Below are positions 39,793-46,687 of a DNA stretch of 48,872 nt, piece by piece (position 1 is the first letter of the stretch; each line of letters begins with the position of its first letter). The stretch lies in NCBI GenBank assembly GCA_021809365.1, contig JAKBAC010000006.1, forward strand, positions 1 to 48,872. Direction: 5' to 3'. The position numbers were made by a program, and so were the translations under genes. This DNA comes from Planctomycetota bacterium. GTDB lineage: Bacteria > Planctomycetota > Phycisphaerae > WQYP01. The notes below the pieces were generated by a model. It was not told the origin of the DNA and ran no database searches. It saw only the letters and a list, made by a program, of their open reading frames with translations.

Positions 39793-39821
39793 TTGACTTA
39801 CCGAGAAGGCCAGTGTATCAT
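39793..39821 (+). promoter_or_regulatory. Sigma-70-type promoter of the oxidoreductase cluster
   Basis: TTGACT (39793-39798) and TATCAT (39816-39821) are separated by exactly 17 bp, close to consensus at both boxes. Transcription would begin around 39828, within the palindrome that follows. Confidence 0.75.
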
Positions 39822-39826
39822 TCCAT

Positions 39827-39846
39827 AGTTCGCTTATATACGAACT
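39827..39846 (+). promoter_or_regulatory. Palindromic operator between the promoter and the MDR gene
   Basis: AGTTCG-8 bp-CGAACT, a perfect 6 bp inverted repeat with a TA-rich centre, overlaps the predicted start of transcription and lies just before AAGGAG and the ATG at 39860. A bound repressor here would block the promoter. The divergent ArsR-type gene is the natural candidate; this is inferred. Confidence 0.65.
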
Positions 39847-39859
39847 TAAGGAGTTACCT

Positions 39860-40864
39860 ATGCGAGCCTTTGAACTGCGAAATCGAACGGGGTTGGATTC
39901 ACTGGCGCTTACCGATCGGCCGGAGCCGCGCCCGGGACCGGGAGAGGTGCTGATTCAGATGCGGGCGGCATCGCTAAATCCCCGGGATGTGCTTCTCCTT
40001 GATGGCAGCCTCTACCCCGATGCGCGCCTGCCCCTGGTTCCCCTGTCCGACGGCGTGGGCATGGTGCTGGCGGTGGGAGAGAAAGTTACGCGCGTCAAAA
40101 CCGGCGACCGCGTGGCGGGCATCTTTCATCAGAACTGGCTGGCGGGTGATATTCCCGATGGCAACCTGAGCCTTGGTGGGGACATGGATGGCGTGCTGGC
40201 GCAGCAGATCGTGCTGCATCAGGATGGCGTGACGCCGGTGCCGGAACATCTGAGCGACGAAGAGGCGGCCACTTTGCCCTGCGCCGCCGTGACGGCGTGG
40301 AACGCCCTGATGGTGCAGGGCAATCTGAAGCCTGGAAACACGGTTCTTGTGCAGGGCACCGGCGGCGTTTCTCTCTTCGCCTTGCAGTTCAGCCTTCTGG
40401 CCGGGGCGCGGGTGATTGTGCTATCCAGCAGCGATGAGAAACTTGAGCGGGTGCGTCGATTGGGGGCGCAAGAAACAATCAATTACAAAAGAACGCCGGA
40501 TTGGGAAAAGGACGTGATCGAGCGTACCGATGGCAAGGGCGCGGACCACATTATCGACGTTGGCGGGTCAGACACTCTGCCGAGATCGCTCAAAGCCGTA
40601 CGGAAGCAAGGGCAGATTGTGCTGGTCGGAATACTCTCGGGGATCAGTACCGAAATCGTAATACCTCAGATTCTGGTCCGGCAAGTCCGGCTGCGAGGAG
40701 TTTATGTGGGAAGCCGCCGCATGTTTGAGGAGATGAACGTCGCGATTTCTCTGCACAAGCTCAAACCCGTCGTAGATCGCGTCTTCCCCTTTGGGGAGGC
40801 GGTCGATGCGCTGCGGTACATGAAAAAGGGCGGGTATTTTGGGAAGATCGGCATCCGGTTTTGA
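39860..40864 (+). CDS. Zinc-independent MDR-family NAD(P)-dependent alcohol dehydrogenase
   Basis: 334 residues. Medium-chain dehydrogenase/reductase of the quinone-oxidoreductase type: N-terminal GroES-like domain (PGPGEVLIQMRAASLNPRDV, GDRVAGIF) and Rossmann domain with VLVQGTGGVSLFALQFSLLAGA. The catalytic and structural zinc cysteines of classic alcohol dehydrogenases are absent, so NADPH-dependent reduction of quinones or enals is more likely. AAGGAG lies six bases before the ATG. It is the first gene of a plus-strand cluster of four to five redox genes. Confidence 0.88.
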   Translation: MRAFELRNRTGLDSLALTDRPEPRPGPGEVLIQMRAASLNPRDVLLLDGSLYPDARLPLVPLSDGVGMVLAVGEKVTRVKTGDRVAGIFHQNWLAGDIPDGNLSLGGDMDGVLAQQIVLHQDGVTPVPEHLSDEEAATLPCAAVTAWNALMVQGNLKPGNTVLVQGTGGVSLFALQFSLLAGARVIVLSSSDEKLERVRRLGAQETINYKRTPDWEKDVIERTDGKGADHIIDVGGSDTLPRSLKAVRKQGQIVLVGILSGISTEIVIPQILVRQVRLRGVYVGSRRMFEEMNVAISLHKLKPVVDRVFPFGEAVDALRYMKKGGYFGKIGIRF

Positions 40865-40979
40865 TCGCTTGCGCAAGCGAAGGAATTGCCGCGCTCATCA
40901 AGAAGCTATCGCACATGGAGATTGCTGTGACCAACCTTGGCATCCACGAGTCAAACGCTGATAATTGCTGGAGAATAAC

Positions 40980-41882
40980 ATGAAAATATTTGTAACAGGG
41001 GCTACAGGGTTTATTGGCGGCTCGTTGGCTCAACGACTTGTAGCTGACGGACACCAGGTTTGCGGCTTGGTCCGTTCAGAAATTAAGGCCGGTCTGCTTG
41101 AACAAGCGGGCATTCAACCCATCATAGGTACGTTGGACAACGCACAAGTGCTCACGGAAGCAGCTCACCAAGCCGACGCGATCATTGACGCTGCAAGCGC
41201 CGATCATCTTGGCTCCGTCGAAACGTTGCTCAAAGCATTGACCGGTACCGAGAAGCCATTCCTTCATACCAGTGGGTCCAGCATCGTTTGTGATGATGCG
41301 CGAGGAGAGAGTGAAAATCCGAAAATCTATCATGACGACAGCTATATTCAACCCACTCCCATGCGAGAAGCTCGGTTTGCAATTGATCGCTTTGTACGGT
41401 TCGCAGGTATCTCACATGGCATTCGGACAGCCGTTATCTGCCCGACGATGATTTATGGAGCAGGCCGGGGGCTGCAAAAGGATAGCGATCAGATACCCAA
41501 GCTGATTCGACGCTCCAAAGAGCAAGAGGCGGGCGTTTACATTGGCAAGGGTCTCAACCGTTGGTCCAATGTTTATATTAACGATCTTGTTGACCTCTAC
41601 CTGCTTGCACTTGAAAAAGCGCCGAGCGCCTCCTTTTTCTTTGCCGAGAATGGCGAGGAATCATTCTATGCAATCGCGCATACCGCCAGTCAAGCACTTG
41701 GGTTTAAAGGCAAGACACAGAGTTGGAATGCCGCCGACGCCATTGCACAATATGGCGACTGGGCGCGTTTTGCTTTGGCTTCCAATTGCCGCGTCCGCTC
41801 AGTCAACGCACGGCGATTGCTGGGGTGGTCTCCAAAAGGCCCCTCGCTCCTTGAGGCACTGGAAAGCGGTGAAGCACTATGA
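40980..41882 (+). CDS. NAD-dependent epimerase/dehydratase-family protein
   Basis: 300 residues. Extended short-chain fold with the N-terminal nucleotide motif MKIFVTGATGFIGGSLAQRL, then TLDNAQVLTEAAHQADAIID and a later FLHTSGSSIVCDD region. The classic YxxxK is not obvious; SxxxxYxxxK may be absent or altered, so reductase or epimerase activity is uncertain. GGAGA precedes the ATG at 40980; a TTG at 40965 also fits the frame. It lies 115 bp after the MDR gene. Confidence 0.8.
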   Translation: MKIFVTGATGFIGGSLAQRLVADGHQVCGLVRSEIKAGLLEQAGIQPIIGTLDNAQVLTEAAHQADAIIDAASADHLGSVETLLKALTGTEKPFLHTSGSSIVCDDARGESENPKIYHDDSYIQPTPMREARFAIDRFVRFAGISHGIRTAVICPTMIYGAGRGLQKDSDQIPKLIRRSKEQEAGVYIGKGLNRWSNVYINDLVDLYLLALEKAPSASFFFAENGEESFYAIAHTASQALGFKGKTQSWNAADAIAQYGDWARFALASNCRVRSVNARRLLGWSPKGPSLLEALESGEAL

Positions 41883-41991
41883 GCATTTCTTACAAACCCC
41901 GACTTGCCGAAAAATGCGGGCGGGAAAAAGAAAGTAAAATGCCGGACGAGGCACTGTGCCCTAGTCATGGAATACCACGCGGAGATGGATA

Positions 41992-42621
41992 ATGAACAGA
42001 AAGTCGGTTGGCATCGTCCTTTTTGAGAATGTTGAAGTTCTCGATTTCTGCGGACCCTTTGAGGTCTTCTCTGCCACGCGGTTGAACGAGGAAAAGCGGC
42101 GTGAGGAGCCTTCGCCGTTTACCGTCTCCCTTGTTGCCCAGAGCGCAGGCCCCATCGTCGCCGACGGCGGCATGAAAGTGTTGCCCGATTACGCTCTGGA
42201 CAACTGCCCGCAATTCGACATCTTGGTTGTCCCAGGCGGCTGGGGGACGCGGAAGGAAATGAACAATCTGCGTTTGCTCGGCTGGATCGCCCGGCGTGCC
42301 ACCCAGGTTGAGACTCTTACTTCGGTCTGCACCGGAGCCCTCCTGCTGGGCAAAGCCGGACTTCTCGATGGCAGGCATACCACGACTCACTGGCGTTCCC
42401 TGGATTGGATGCAGGAACTCTTTCCCAAGACTCGTGTGGAGAAGCAACTGCATGTGGTGGAAGACGGCAATCTGATCACGTCGGCGGGCATCTCCGCCGG
42501 CATTGACATGGCACTCAAGGTCGTAAAGCGCTATTGCGGAGAATCCGTTGCGCGGGCCACGGCAAGGCACATGGAGTATCCATACCCAGAAAGCAATTCG
42601 CGTCGAATCGCTCTGGAGTGA
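41992..42621 (+). CDS. DJ-1/PfpI-family protein
   Basis: 209 residues. The family fold is a glutamine-amidotransferase-like domain with a reactive cysteine in TLTSVCTGALLLGKAGLLDG, the nucleophile elbow. VPGGWGTRKEM precedes it and TTHWRSLDWMQELFP follows, a pattern seen in the isonitrile hydratase (InhA-like) branch. Members act as glyoxalases, chaperones or isonitrile hydratases. Position within a set of oxidoreductases hints at detoxification of reactive carbonyls; this is inference. Confidence 0.85.
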   Translation: MNRKSVGIVLFENVEVLDFCGPFEVFSATRLNEEKRREEPSPFTVSLVAQSAGPIVADGGMKVLPDYALDNCPQFDILVVPGGWGTRKEMNNLRLLGWIARRATQVETLTSVCTGALLLGKAGLLDGRHTTTHWRSLDWMQELFPKTRVEKQLHVVEDGNLITSAGISAGIDMALKVVKRYCGESVARATARHMEYPYPESNSRRIALE

Positions 42622-42647
42622 TTCACTTATTAACCAAGGACAAAACC

Positions 42648-43745
42648 ATGAAGCATCCAACATTGTTCGACCCCATACAGATCGGCGACCTGCATTTGCC
42701 CAATCGCATCATCATGGCCCCGCTGACGCGCGGCCGGGCCGGTGCGGGGCGCGTGCCCAACGCCCTGATGGCGAAGTATTATGCCCAGCGCGCCGCGGCC
42801 GGCTTTATCCTTAGCGAGGCCACCTCGGTGACGCCAATGGGCGTGGGTTATGCCAACACCCCCGGCATCTGGTCGGCCGAGCAGGTGGAGGGATGGAAAC
42901 TCGTTACTCATGCCGTTCACGCGGCACGCGGGCGCATCCTCCTGCAACTTTGGCATGTGGGGCGCATTTCCGATCCCATGTTTCTCGACGGCGCGTTGCC
43001 CGTCGCCCCTAGCGCCATCGCCCCGGCCGGCCATGTCAGTCTGGTTCGCCCGCTCAAGCCGTTTGTAACCCCGCGGGCACTGACGGCTGAAGAGATTCCC
43101 GGCATCGTCGAAGCCTATCGTCAGGGCGCACAGAACGCCAAGGCCGCCGGCTTTGATGGCGTCGAGATTCATGGGGCCAACGGCTATCTGCTCGATCAAT
43201 TCCTCCAGGACAAGACCAATCACCGCACCGACGCCTACGGCGGCTCCATCGAAAACCGCGCCCGCCTCATGTTGGAGGTGACCGACGCGGTCACTTCCGT
43301 CTGGGGGCCGTCGCGGGTGGGGATGCACCTTGCTCCGCGCGGAGATGACCACGATATTGGCGATTCCGACCCTTTGGCCACCTTCAGCTACGTCGCCCGC
43401 GAACTTGGCCGGCGCGGCCTCGCTTTCCTCTGCGTCCGCGAATACGTCGGCGAGAACCGAATCGGCCCACGGATCAAGAAGGCGTTCGGTGGTGCGTATA
43501 TCGCCAACGAAAAGTTCACGAAGGAGTCGGCAGAACAGGCGATCTCGGCCGGCGAAGCTGACGCCGTCGCCTTCGGCGTGCTCTTCATCGCCAATCCCGA
43601 TCTCCCCAAGCGGTTTGTCTCTGACGCGCCGTTGAATGAGCCTGATCCAACCACGTTCCACGGCGGTGGAGTCAAGGGCTATACCGATTATCCGCCATTA
43701 CCTACCCGCATAAGCGGCTCTTCGCCGCATCGCGGCGATAATTGA
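42648..43745 (+). CDS. Old Yellow Enzyme family alkene reductase
   Basis: 365 residues. FMN-binding TIM barrel reducing activated C=C bonds with NADPH. Begins LFDPIQIGDLHLPNRIIMAP, then LTRGRAG, LQLWHVGRISDP, GFDGVEIHGANGYLLDQFLQ with the HGAN active-site His/Asn pair, and TDAYGGSIENRARLMLEV. SEATSVTPMGVGYANTPGIW is also typical. The ATG at 42648 follows AAGGA. It lies 26 bp after the DJ-1-like gene. Substrate not known; the set suggests enones, nitro compounds or other electrophiles. Confidence 0.93.
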   Translation: MKHPTLFDPIQIGDLHLPNRIIMAPLTRGRAGAGRVPNALMAKYYAQRAAAGFILSEATSVTPMGVGYANTPGIWSAEQVEGWKLVTHAVHAARGRILLQLWHVGRISDPMFLDGALPVAPSAIAPAGHVSLVRPLKPFVTPRALTAEEIPGIVEAYRQGAQNAKAAGFDGVEIHGANGYLLDQFLQDKTNHRTDAYGGSIENRARLMLEVTDAVTSVWGPSRVGMHLAPRGDDHDIGDSDPLATFSYVARELGRRGLAFLCVREYVGENRIGPRIKKAFGGAYIANEKFTKESAEQAISAGEADAVAFGVLFIANPDLPKRFVSDAPLNEPDPTTFHGGGVKGYTDYPPLPTRISGSSPHRGDN

Positions 43746-43799
43746 ACAATGATCCCGACTGCGAACTCTCTGTCGGCCACTACTGCAAAGGAGATGAAC

Positions 43800-44081
43800 A
43801 TGACGATTCCCACACCCACCGCACAAACTACGATTCCAGTCCGACCCGAGGATGTACGGCCGCTCAACAATGGCGACCTCGCTCCTATCGCGTACGCTCG
43901 CGGTTTCGGGGTCGATCTGGACAAGGCCTCGGGCCGGGATCACCACCTGCTGCCCGTGCCTGCCGTCTACATCATCGACACCCAAAGCGTCATCCGCTTC
44001 ACCCATTGGGACGCGGACTACAAGAAACGCCTGGAACCCACAGACCTGCTGGCCGCCGCGCGTCGAGTTGTCGGACACTGA
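43800..44081 (+). CDS. Truncated peroxiredoxin-like protein (C-terminal half only)
   Basis: 93 residues from the ATG at 43800, which has AAAGGAG six bases upstream (43794 and 43749 are also in frame). The C-terminal half matches AhpC/TSA-type peroxiredoxins: LPVPAVYIIDTQSVIRFTHW and DADYKKRLEPTDLLAAARRV. The N-terminal part with the peroxidatic Cys motif is missing, replaced by a short Pro/Thr-rich sequence. So it is likely a decayed or rearranged gene; it is translated only if the new start works. It is 54 bp after the OYE gene in the cluster. Confidence 0.65.
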   Translation: MTIPTPTAQTTIPVRPEDVRPLNNGDLAPIAYARGFGVDLDKASGRDHHLLPVPAVYIIDTQSVIRFTHWDADYKKRLEPTDLLAAARRVVGH

Positions 44082-44168
44082 GACAATTTGGCACATGAGG
44101 ATGCCCATGTTCAATTGCACATTTACAACTGGGAGCGCGAGAGTTTGAGAGGCACTTTCCCAGGCACC

Positions 44169-44193
44169 GAGCGCAACGCCACCGGTTGCGCTC
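44169..44193. other. 9 bp hairpin downstream of the oxidoreductase cluster
   Basis: Perfect arms GAGCGCAAC and GTTGCGCTC around a 7-base loop. No T tract follows, so it may help rho-dependent or inefficient termination rather than act alone. Confidence 0.35.
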
Positions 44194-44316
44194 GCTCCCC
44201 GAACCTCACGCTTACGAACCGAAGAGCGCAGGCGGCGGCGGGAGAATCGCCGTAAACCTTGGCGGATCGCGGGTTAGGGCAACGGCGCGAAGCCCGGATG
44301 GGGCGGGGGGTGTAAA

Positions 44317-44346
44317 CAAAAAAGGGTACTCTCTTTCGAGAAACCC
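44317..44346 (-). terminator. Terminator of the tRNA unit
   Basis: On the minus strand a hairpin with arms GGGTTTCTC and GAGAGTACCC (one bulged base, one G-T pair) and a GAAA tetraloop is followed by TTTTTTG. It lies 8 bp after the 3' end of tRNA-Asn. Confidence 0.8.
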
Positions 44347-44353
44347 CGTTAAA

Positions 44354-44425
44354 CTCCGCGGGTAGGATTCGAACCTACAACCGATCGGTTAACAGCCGAT
44401 TGCTCTACCATTGAGCTACCGCGGA
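44354..44425 (-). tRNA. tRNA-Asn (GTT)
   Basis: 72 nt, acceptor arms TCCGCGG and CCGCGGA, D-arm GCTCAATGGTAGAGC, anticodon loop CTGTTAA and T-arm GTAGGTTCGAATCCTAC. The anticodon GTT reads AAC/AAU. CCA is not encoded. Confidence 0.95.
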
Positions 44426-44447
44426 AAATAGTTCCGTCAAACTTATG

Positions 44448-44527
44448 CTATCGGAGCAGGATGCAAACCTGCCGCCGATCATTGGTTAACCCCGCGCACA
44501 GGGGTTAAACCATTGAACTACGGCGGA
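44448..44527 (-). other. tRNA-like sequence with a long internal hairpin
   Basis: Its 5' part TCCGCCGTAGTTCAATGG resembles tRNA-Asn next door. Its 3' part CAGGTTTGCATCCTG looks like a T-arm. The 3' acceptor arm CCGATAG does not pair with the 5' end. In the middle, CAATGGTTTAACCCC and GGGGTTAACCAATG pair over 14 bp around a 7-base loop, nested in CCGCCG / CGGCGG. No proper anticodon loop with a T at position 33 is found. A decayed tRNA or a derived structural element. Confidence 0.5.
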
Positions 44528-44551
44528 AAATCATTTCCGCCGGTATTCCAT

Positions 44552-44624
44552 TGGGCAGAGCCGGAATCGAACCGGCGACACAAGGATTTTCAGTCCTTTG
44601 CTCTACCAGCTGAGCTATCTGCCC
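44552..44624 (-). tRNA. tRNA-Phe (GAA)
   Basis: 73 nt, acceptor arms GGGCAGA and TCTGCCC, D-arm AGCTCAGCTGGTAGAGC, anticodon loop CTGAAAA with GAA, T-arm CCGGTTCGATTCCGG. First of the minus-strand tRNA unit, about 87 bp after the leuA stop. Confidence 0.96.
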
Positions 44625-44711
44625 GTCGAGCCAAGCAATTTACGACAGCCGGCGATAAACTGCAAGTGCCGACGCAATTGCGATCCATTTATTTTACCGT
44701 TCCGCTTCGGA

Positions 44712-46304
44712 TTATGCATCCAATCCGGACGCCTGCCCGATGGTGCGCTGGGTCATGGTGCGGATGCGGTTGATCGCGGTCAGATAGGCCTTGGCTGAGG
44801 CTTCAAGAATATCCGTACTGAAACCGCGTCCGCGCACTTTATGATTGCTGTGCGTGAGTTCAACCGTGACTTCGCCCTGTGCTTCGCGTCCACCGGTGAT
44901 GCTGCGCACCTGGAATGAATCGAGGCGCGCACTGATTTTAGTCAGCCTTTGAATGGCCGCGAACATCGCATCCACCGGCCCATCACCCGTTGCGGCATCG
45001 GTGATTTCAACGCCGGCACTGTCCAGCAACGTGACCGTTGCCGTTGCCACGCCATACGTACCGGCCATGACCTGTAGACTTTTGAGCCCGAACAACTGGC
45101 GATCCGTCTTAAGTTGTTCATCCATCAACGCTTCCAAGTCCTCATCATAGATTTCCTTCTTCTTGTCGCAGAGGATCTTGAATGCCGCAAACGCCCGATC
45201 CAATGTCGGCTCATCAATCAGATGGCCGAGTTCTTCGAGTCGCTGGCGAAACGCATGGCGGCCACTATGTTTACCCAATACCAGCTTGTTCTGGACCCAA
45301 CCGACATCCTCCGGCAACATGATTTCATAGGTGCTGCGGTCCTTGAGTATGCCATCCTGATGAATGCCGGCTTCATGGGCAAAGGCATTTTCGCCAACGA
45401 TGGCCTTATTCCGCTGCACATGCAGACCGGTGAGGGTGCTCACGAGTCGCGAGCATGGAACCAGGCGGCGCGAGTCAATGCGGGTGCTGAAGTGAAATTG
45501 ATCCGGCCGCGTGCGTATGGCCATAACAATTTCTTCCAGCGCGGCATTGCCCGCCCGTTCTCCGATGCCGTTAATGGTACATTCAATTTGCCGCGCGCCG
45601 CCCATGACCGCGGCCAGCGAATTGGCGACCGCCAATCCCAAATCATTGTGGCAGTGCGAGCTGAACACAACGTTTTTCGCGCCCGGAATGTGTCCGATCA
45701 GATATTCAAACATCGCCCGATATTCACCGGGTGTCGCATAGCCCACCGTATCGGGGCAGTTAATGGTTGTGGCACCGGCATCAATGGCCGCATGAACAAC
45801 TTCGGCCAGATAATCCAACTCCGTGCGGCTGGCGTCTTCCGGAGAAAATTCCACATCTGAGACATATTCCCTGGCCAACTTCACGCTTTCCACCGTCAGG
45901 CGAATAATTTCCTCCTTGGCCTTTTTGAGCTTGAATTCGCGGTGAATCTTGCTGGTGGCGAGAAATATATGAATGCGACCATGCGCGGCGCGGCGCACGG
46001 CTTCGCCGGCCCGTCGCACGTCGCGCTCGGTACAGCGAGCCAAACCCGCCACCGTGGCTTTGGTTATTTCTGAAGCCACCGCGCTGACCGCCTCAAAATC
46101 TCCAGGACTGGTGATGGGAAATCCCGCCTCGATAATATCAACGCCCAAATTTTCAAGGGCATGGGCGATCTCCAGTTTTTCCGCGAGATTCAGCGATGCG
46201 CCCGGCGATTGTTCTCCATCGCGCAAGGTTGTGTCAAAGATCAGAACGCGCGGCTTATTATTGCCGCCAATGGCCTGCGTAGTTTCGTTGGTACCGCTAC
46301 TCAT
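44712..46304 (-). CDS. leuA: 2-isopropylmalate synthase
   Basis: 530 residues. First committed step of leucine synthesis: acetyl-CoA plus 2-ketoisovalerate. The catalytic TIM barrel has LIFDTTLRDGEQSPGASL, IEAGFPITSPGDFEAV, FSSHCHNDLGLAVANSLAAV (metal HxH), NGIGERAGNAALEEIVMA and GKHSGRHAF. The C-terminal LeuA dimer domain (from about residue 400) would give leucine feedback inhibition. AGGAG precedes the ATG. Upstream lies a complete leucine attenuator, so transcription depends on charged tRNA-Leu. Confidence 0.95.
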   Translation of the reverse strand: MSSGTNETTQAIGGNNKPRVLIFDTTLRDGEQSPGASLNLAEKLEIAHALENLGVDIIEAGFPITSPGDFEAVSAVASEITKATVAGLARCTERDVRRAGEAVRRAAHGRIHIFLATSKIHREFKLKKAKEEIIRLTVESVKLAREYVSDVEFSPEDASRTELDYLAEVVHAAIDAGATTINCPDTVGYATPGEYRAMFEYLIGHIPGAKNVVFSSHCHNDLGLAVANSLAAVMGGARQIECTINGIGERAGNAALEEIVMAIRTRPDQFHFSTRIDSRRLVPCSRLVSTLTGLHVQRNKAIVGENAFAHEAGIHQDGILKDRSTYEIMLPEDVGWVQNKLVLGKHSGRHAFRQRLEELGHLIDEPTLDRAFAAFKILCDKKKEIYDEDLEALMDEQLKTDRQLFGLKSLQVMAGTYGVATATVTLLDSAGVEITDAATGDGPVDAMFAAIQRLTKISARLDSFQVRSITGGREAQGEVTVELTHSNHKVRGRGFSTDILEASAKAYLTAINRIRTMTQRTIGQASGLDA

Positions 46305-46342
46305 GGATAAGACTCCTCAAAACAACATCCGTCATGGTTCCA

Positions 46343-46376
46343 TAAAAAAACCCCGCGAGGGTCGCTCGCAGGGTTT
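46343..46376 (-). terminator. Attenuator terminator of leuA
   Basis: Arms AAACCCTGCGAG and CTCGCGGGGTTT with one G-T and a small loop, followed by TTTTTTT. It lies 38 bp before the leuA start. The 5' arm and loop can instead pair with the end of the leader (see 46401-46416). Confidence 0.9.
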
Positions 46377-46404
46377 CTGTATCTTTTATACGCCGAAAAC
46401 AACC

Positions 46405-46470
46405 CTAAGCGCGACCGGAATTTCGTCCGTCCAGTGCCAGTGCCAGCAGATTGTTTGGATTCAAGGTCAT
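46405..46470 (-). CDS. leuL: Leucine leader peptide of leuA
   Basis: 21 codons, five of them Leu: MTLNPNNLLALALDGRNS is the first 18 residues. The Leu codons are one TTG and four CTG, the latter in the cluster CTG CTG GCA CTG GCA CTG. GGAAGAG lies ten bases upstream. Its last codons GGT CGC GCT plus the stop (46401-46416 with flanking AGGGTT) can pair with the terminator's 5' arm and loop. This is a classic attenuation leader. Confidence 0.85.
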   Translation of the reverse strand: MTLNPNNLLALALDGRNSGRA

Positions 46471-46506
46471 GATGTTTTCTCTTCCGAGTTCCTTAAAACA
46501 ATTTAA

Positions 46507-46535
46507 TTTATAGCCAGTTCCCCGGATAAAGTCAA
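46507..46535 (-). promoter_or_regulatory. leuLA promoter
   Basis: TTGACT (46530-46535) and TATAAA (46507-46512) with exactly 17 bp between. Transcription would start near 46500, about 30 bases before the leader ATG. Confidence 0.8.
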
Positions 46536-46572
46536 TACCCATTTCATCCCTGCCGCTTTTGGGCGCTGCGCT

Positions 46573-46648
46573 TGATCCGAACCGGCGCGATGCGGGACAC
46601 CCCATCCCCTTTTTTCCGCGCGTGTTTGCGCCGCGCGTTTCGCGCCCA
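46573..46648 (+). repeat. Dispersed intergenic repeat, copy E
   Basis: Begins TTGATCCGAACCGGCGCGAT, then GCGGGACACCCCATCCCC as in copy A, then a diverged core CGCGTGTTTGCGCCGCGCGTTTCGCG. It lies between the leuA promoter and the hemB 3' end. Confidence 0.7.
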
Positions 46649-46687
46649 AATGTCCTTGCTGCCCAGAAATATTGCCCTACACTCCGC

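Noticed and set aside
44448..44527. Calling the element a functional tRNA
   Set aside because: Acceptor ends do not pair and no anticodon loop with a T at position 33 can be drawn.
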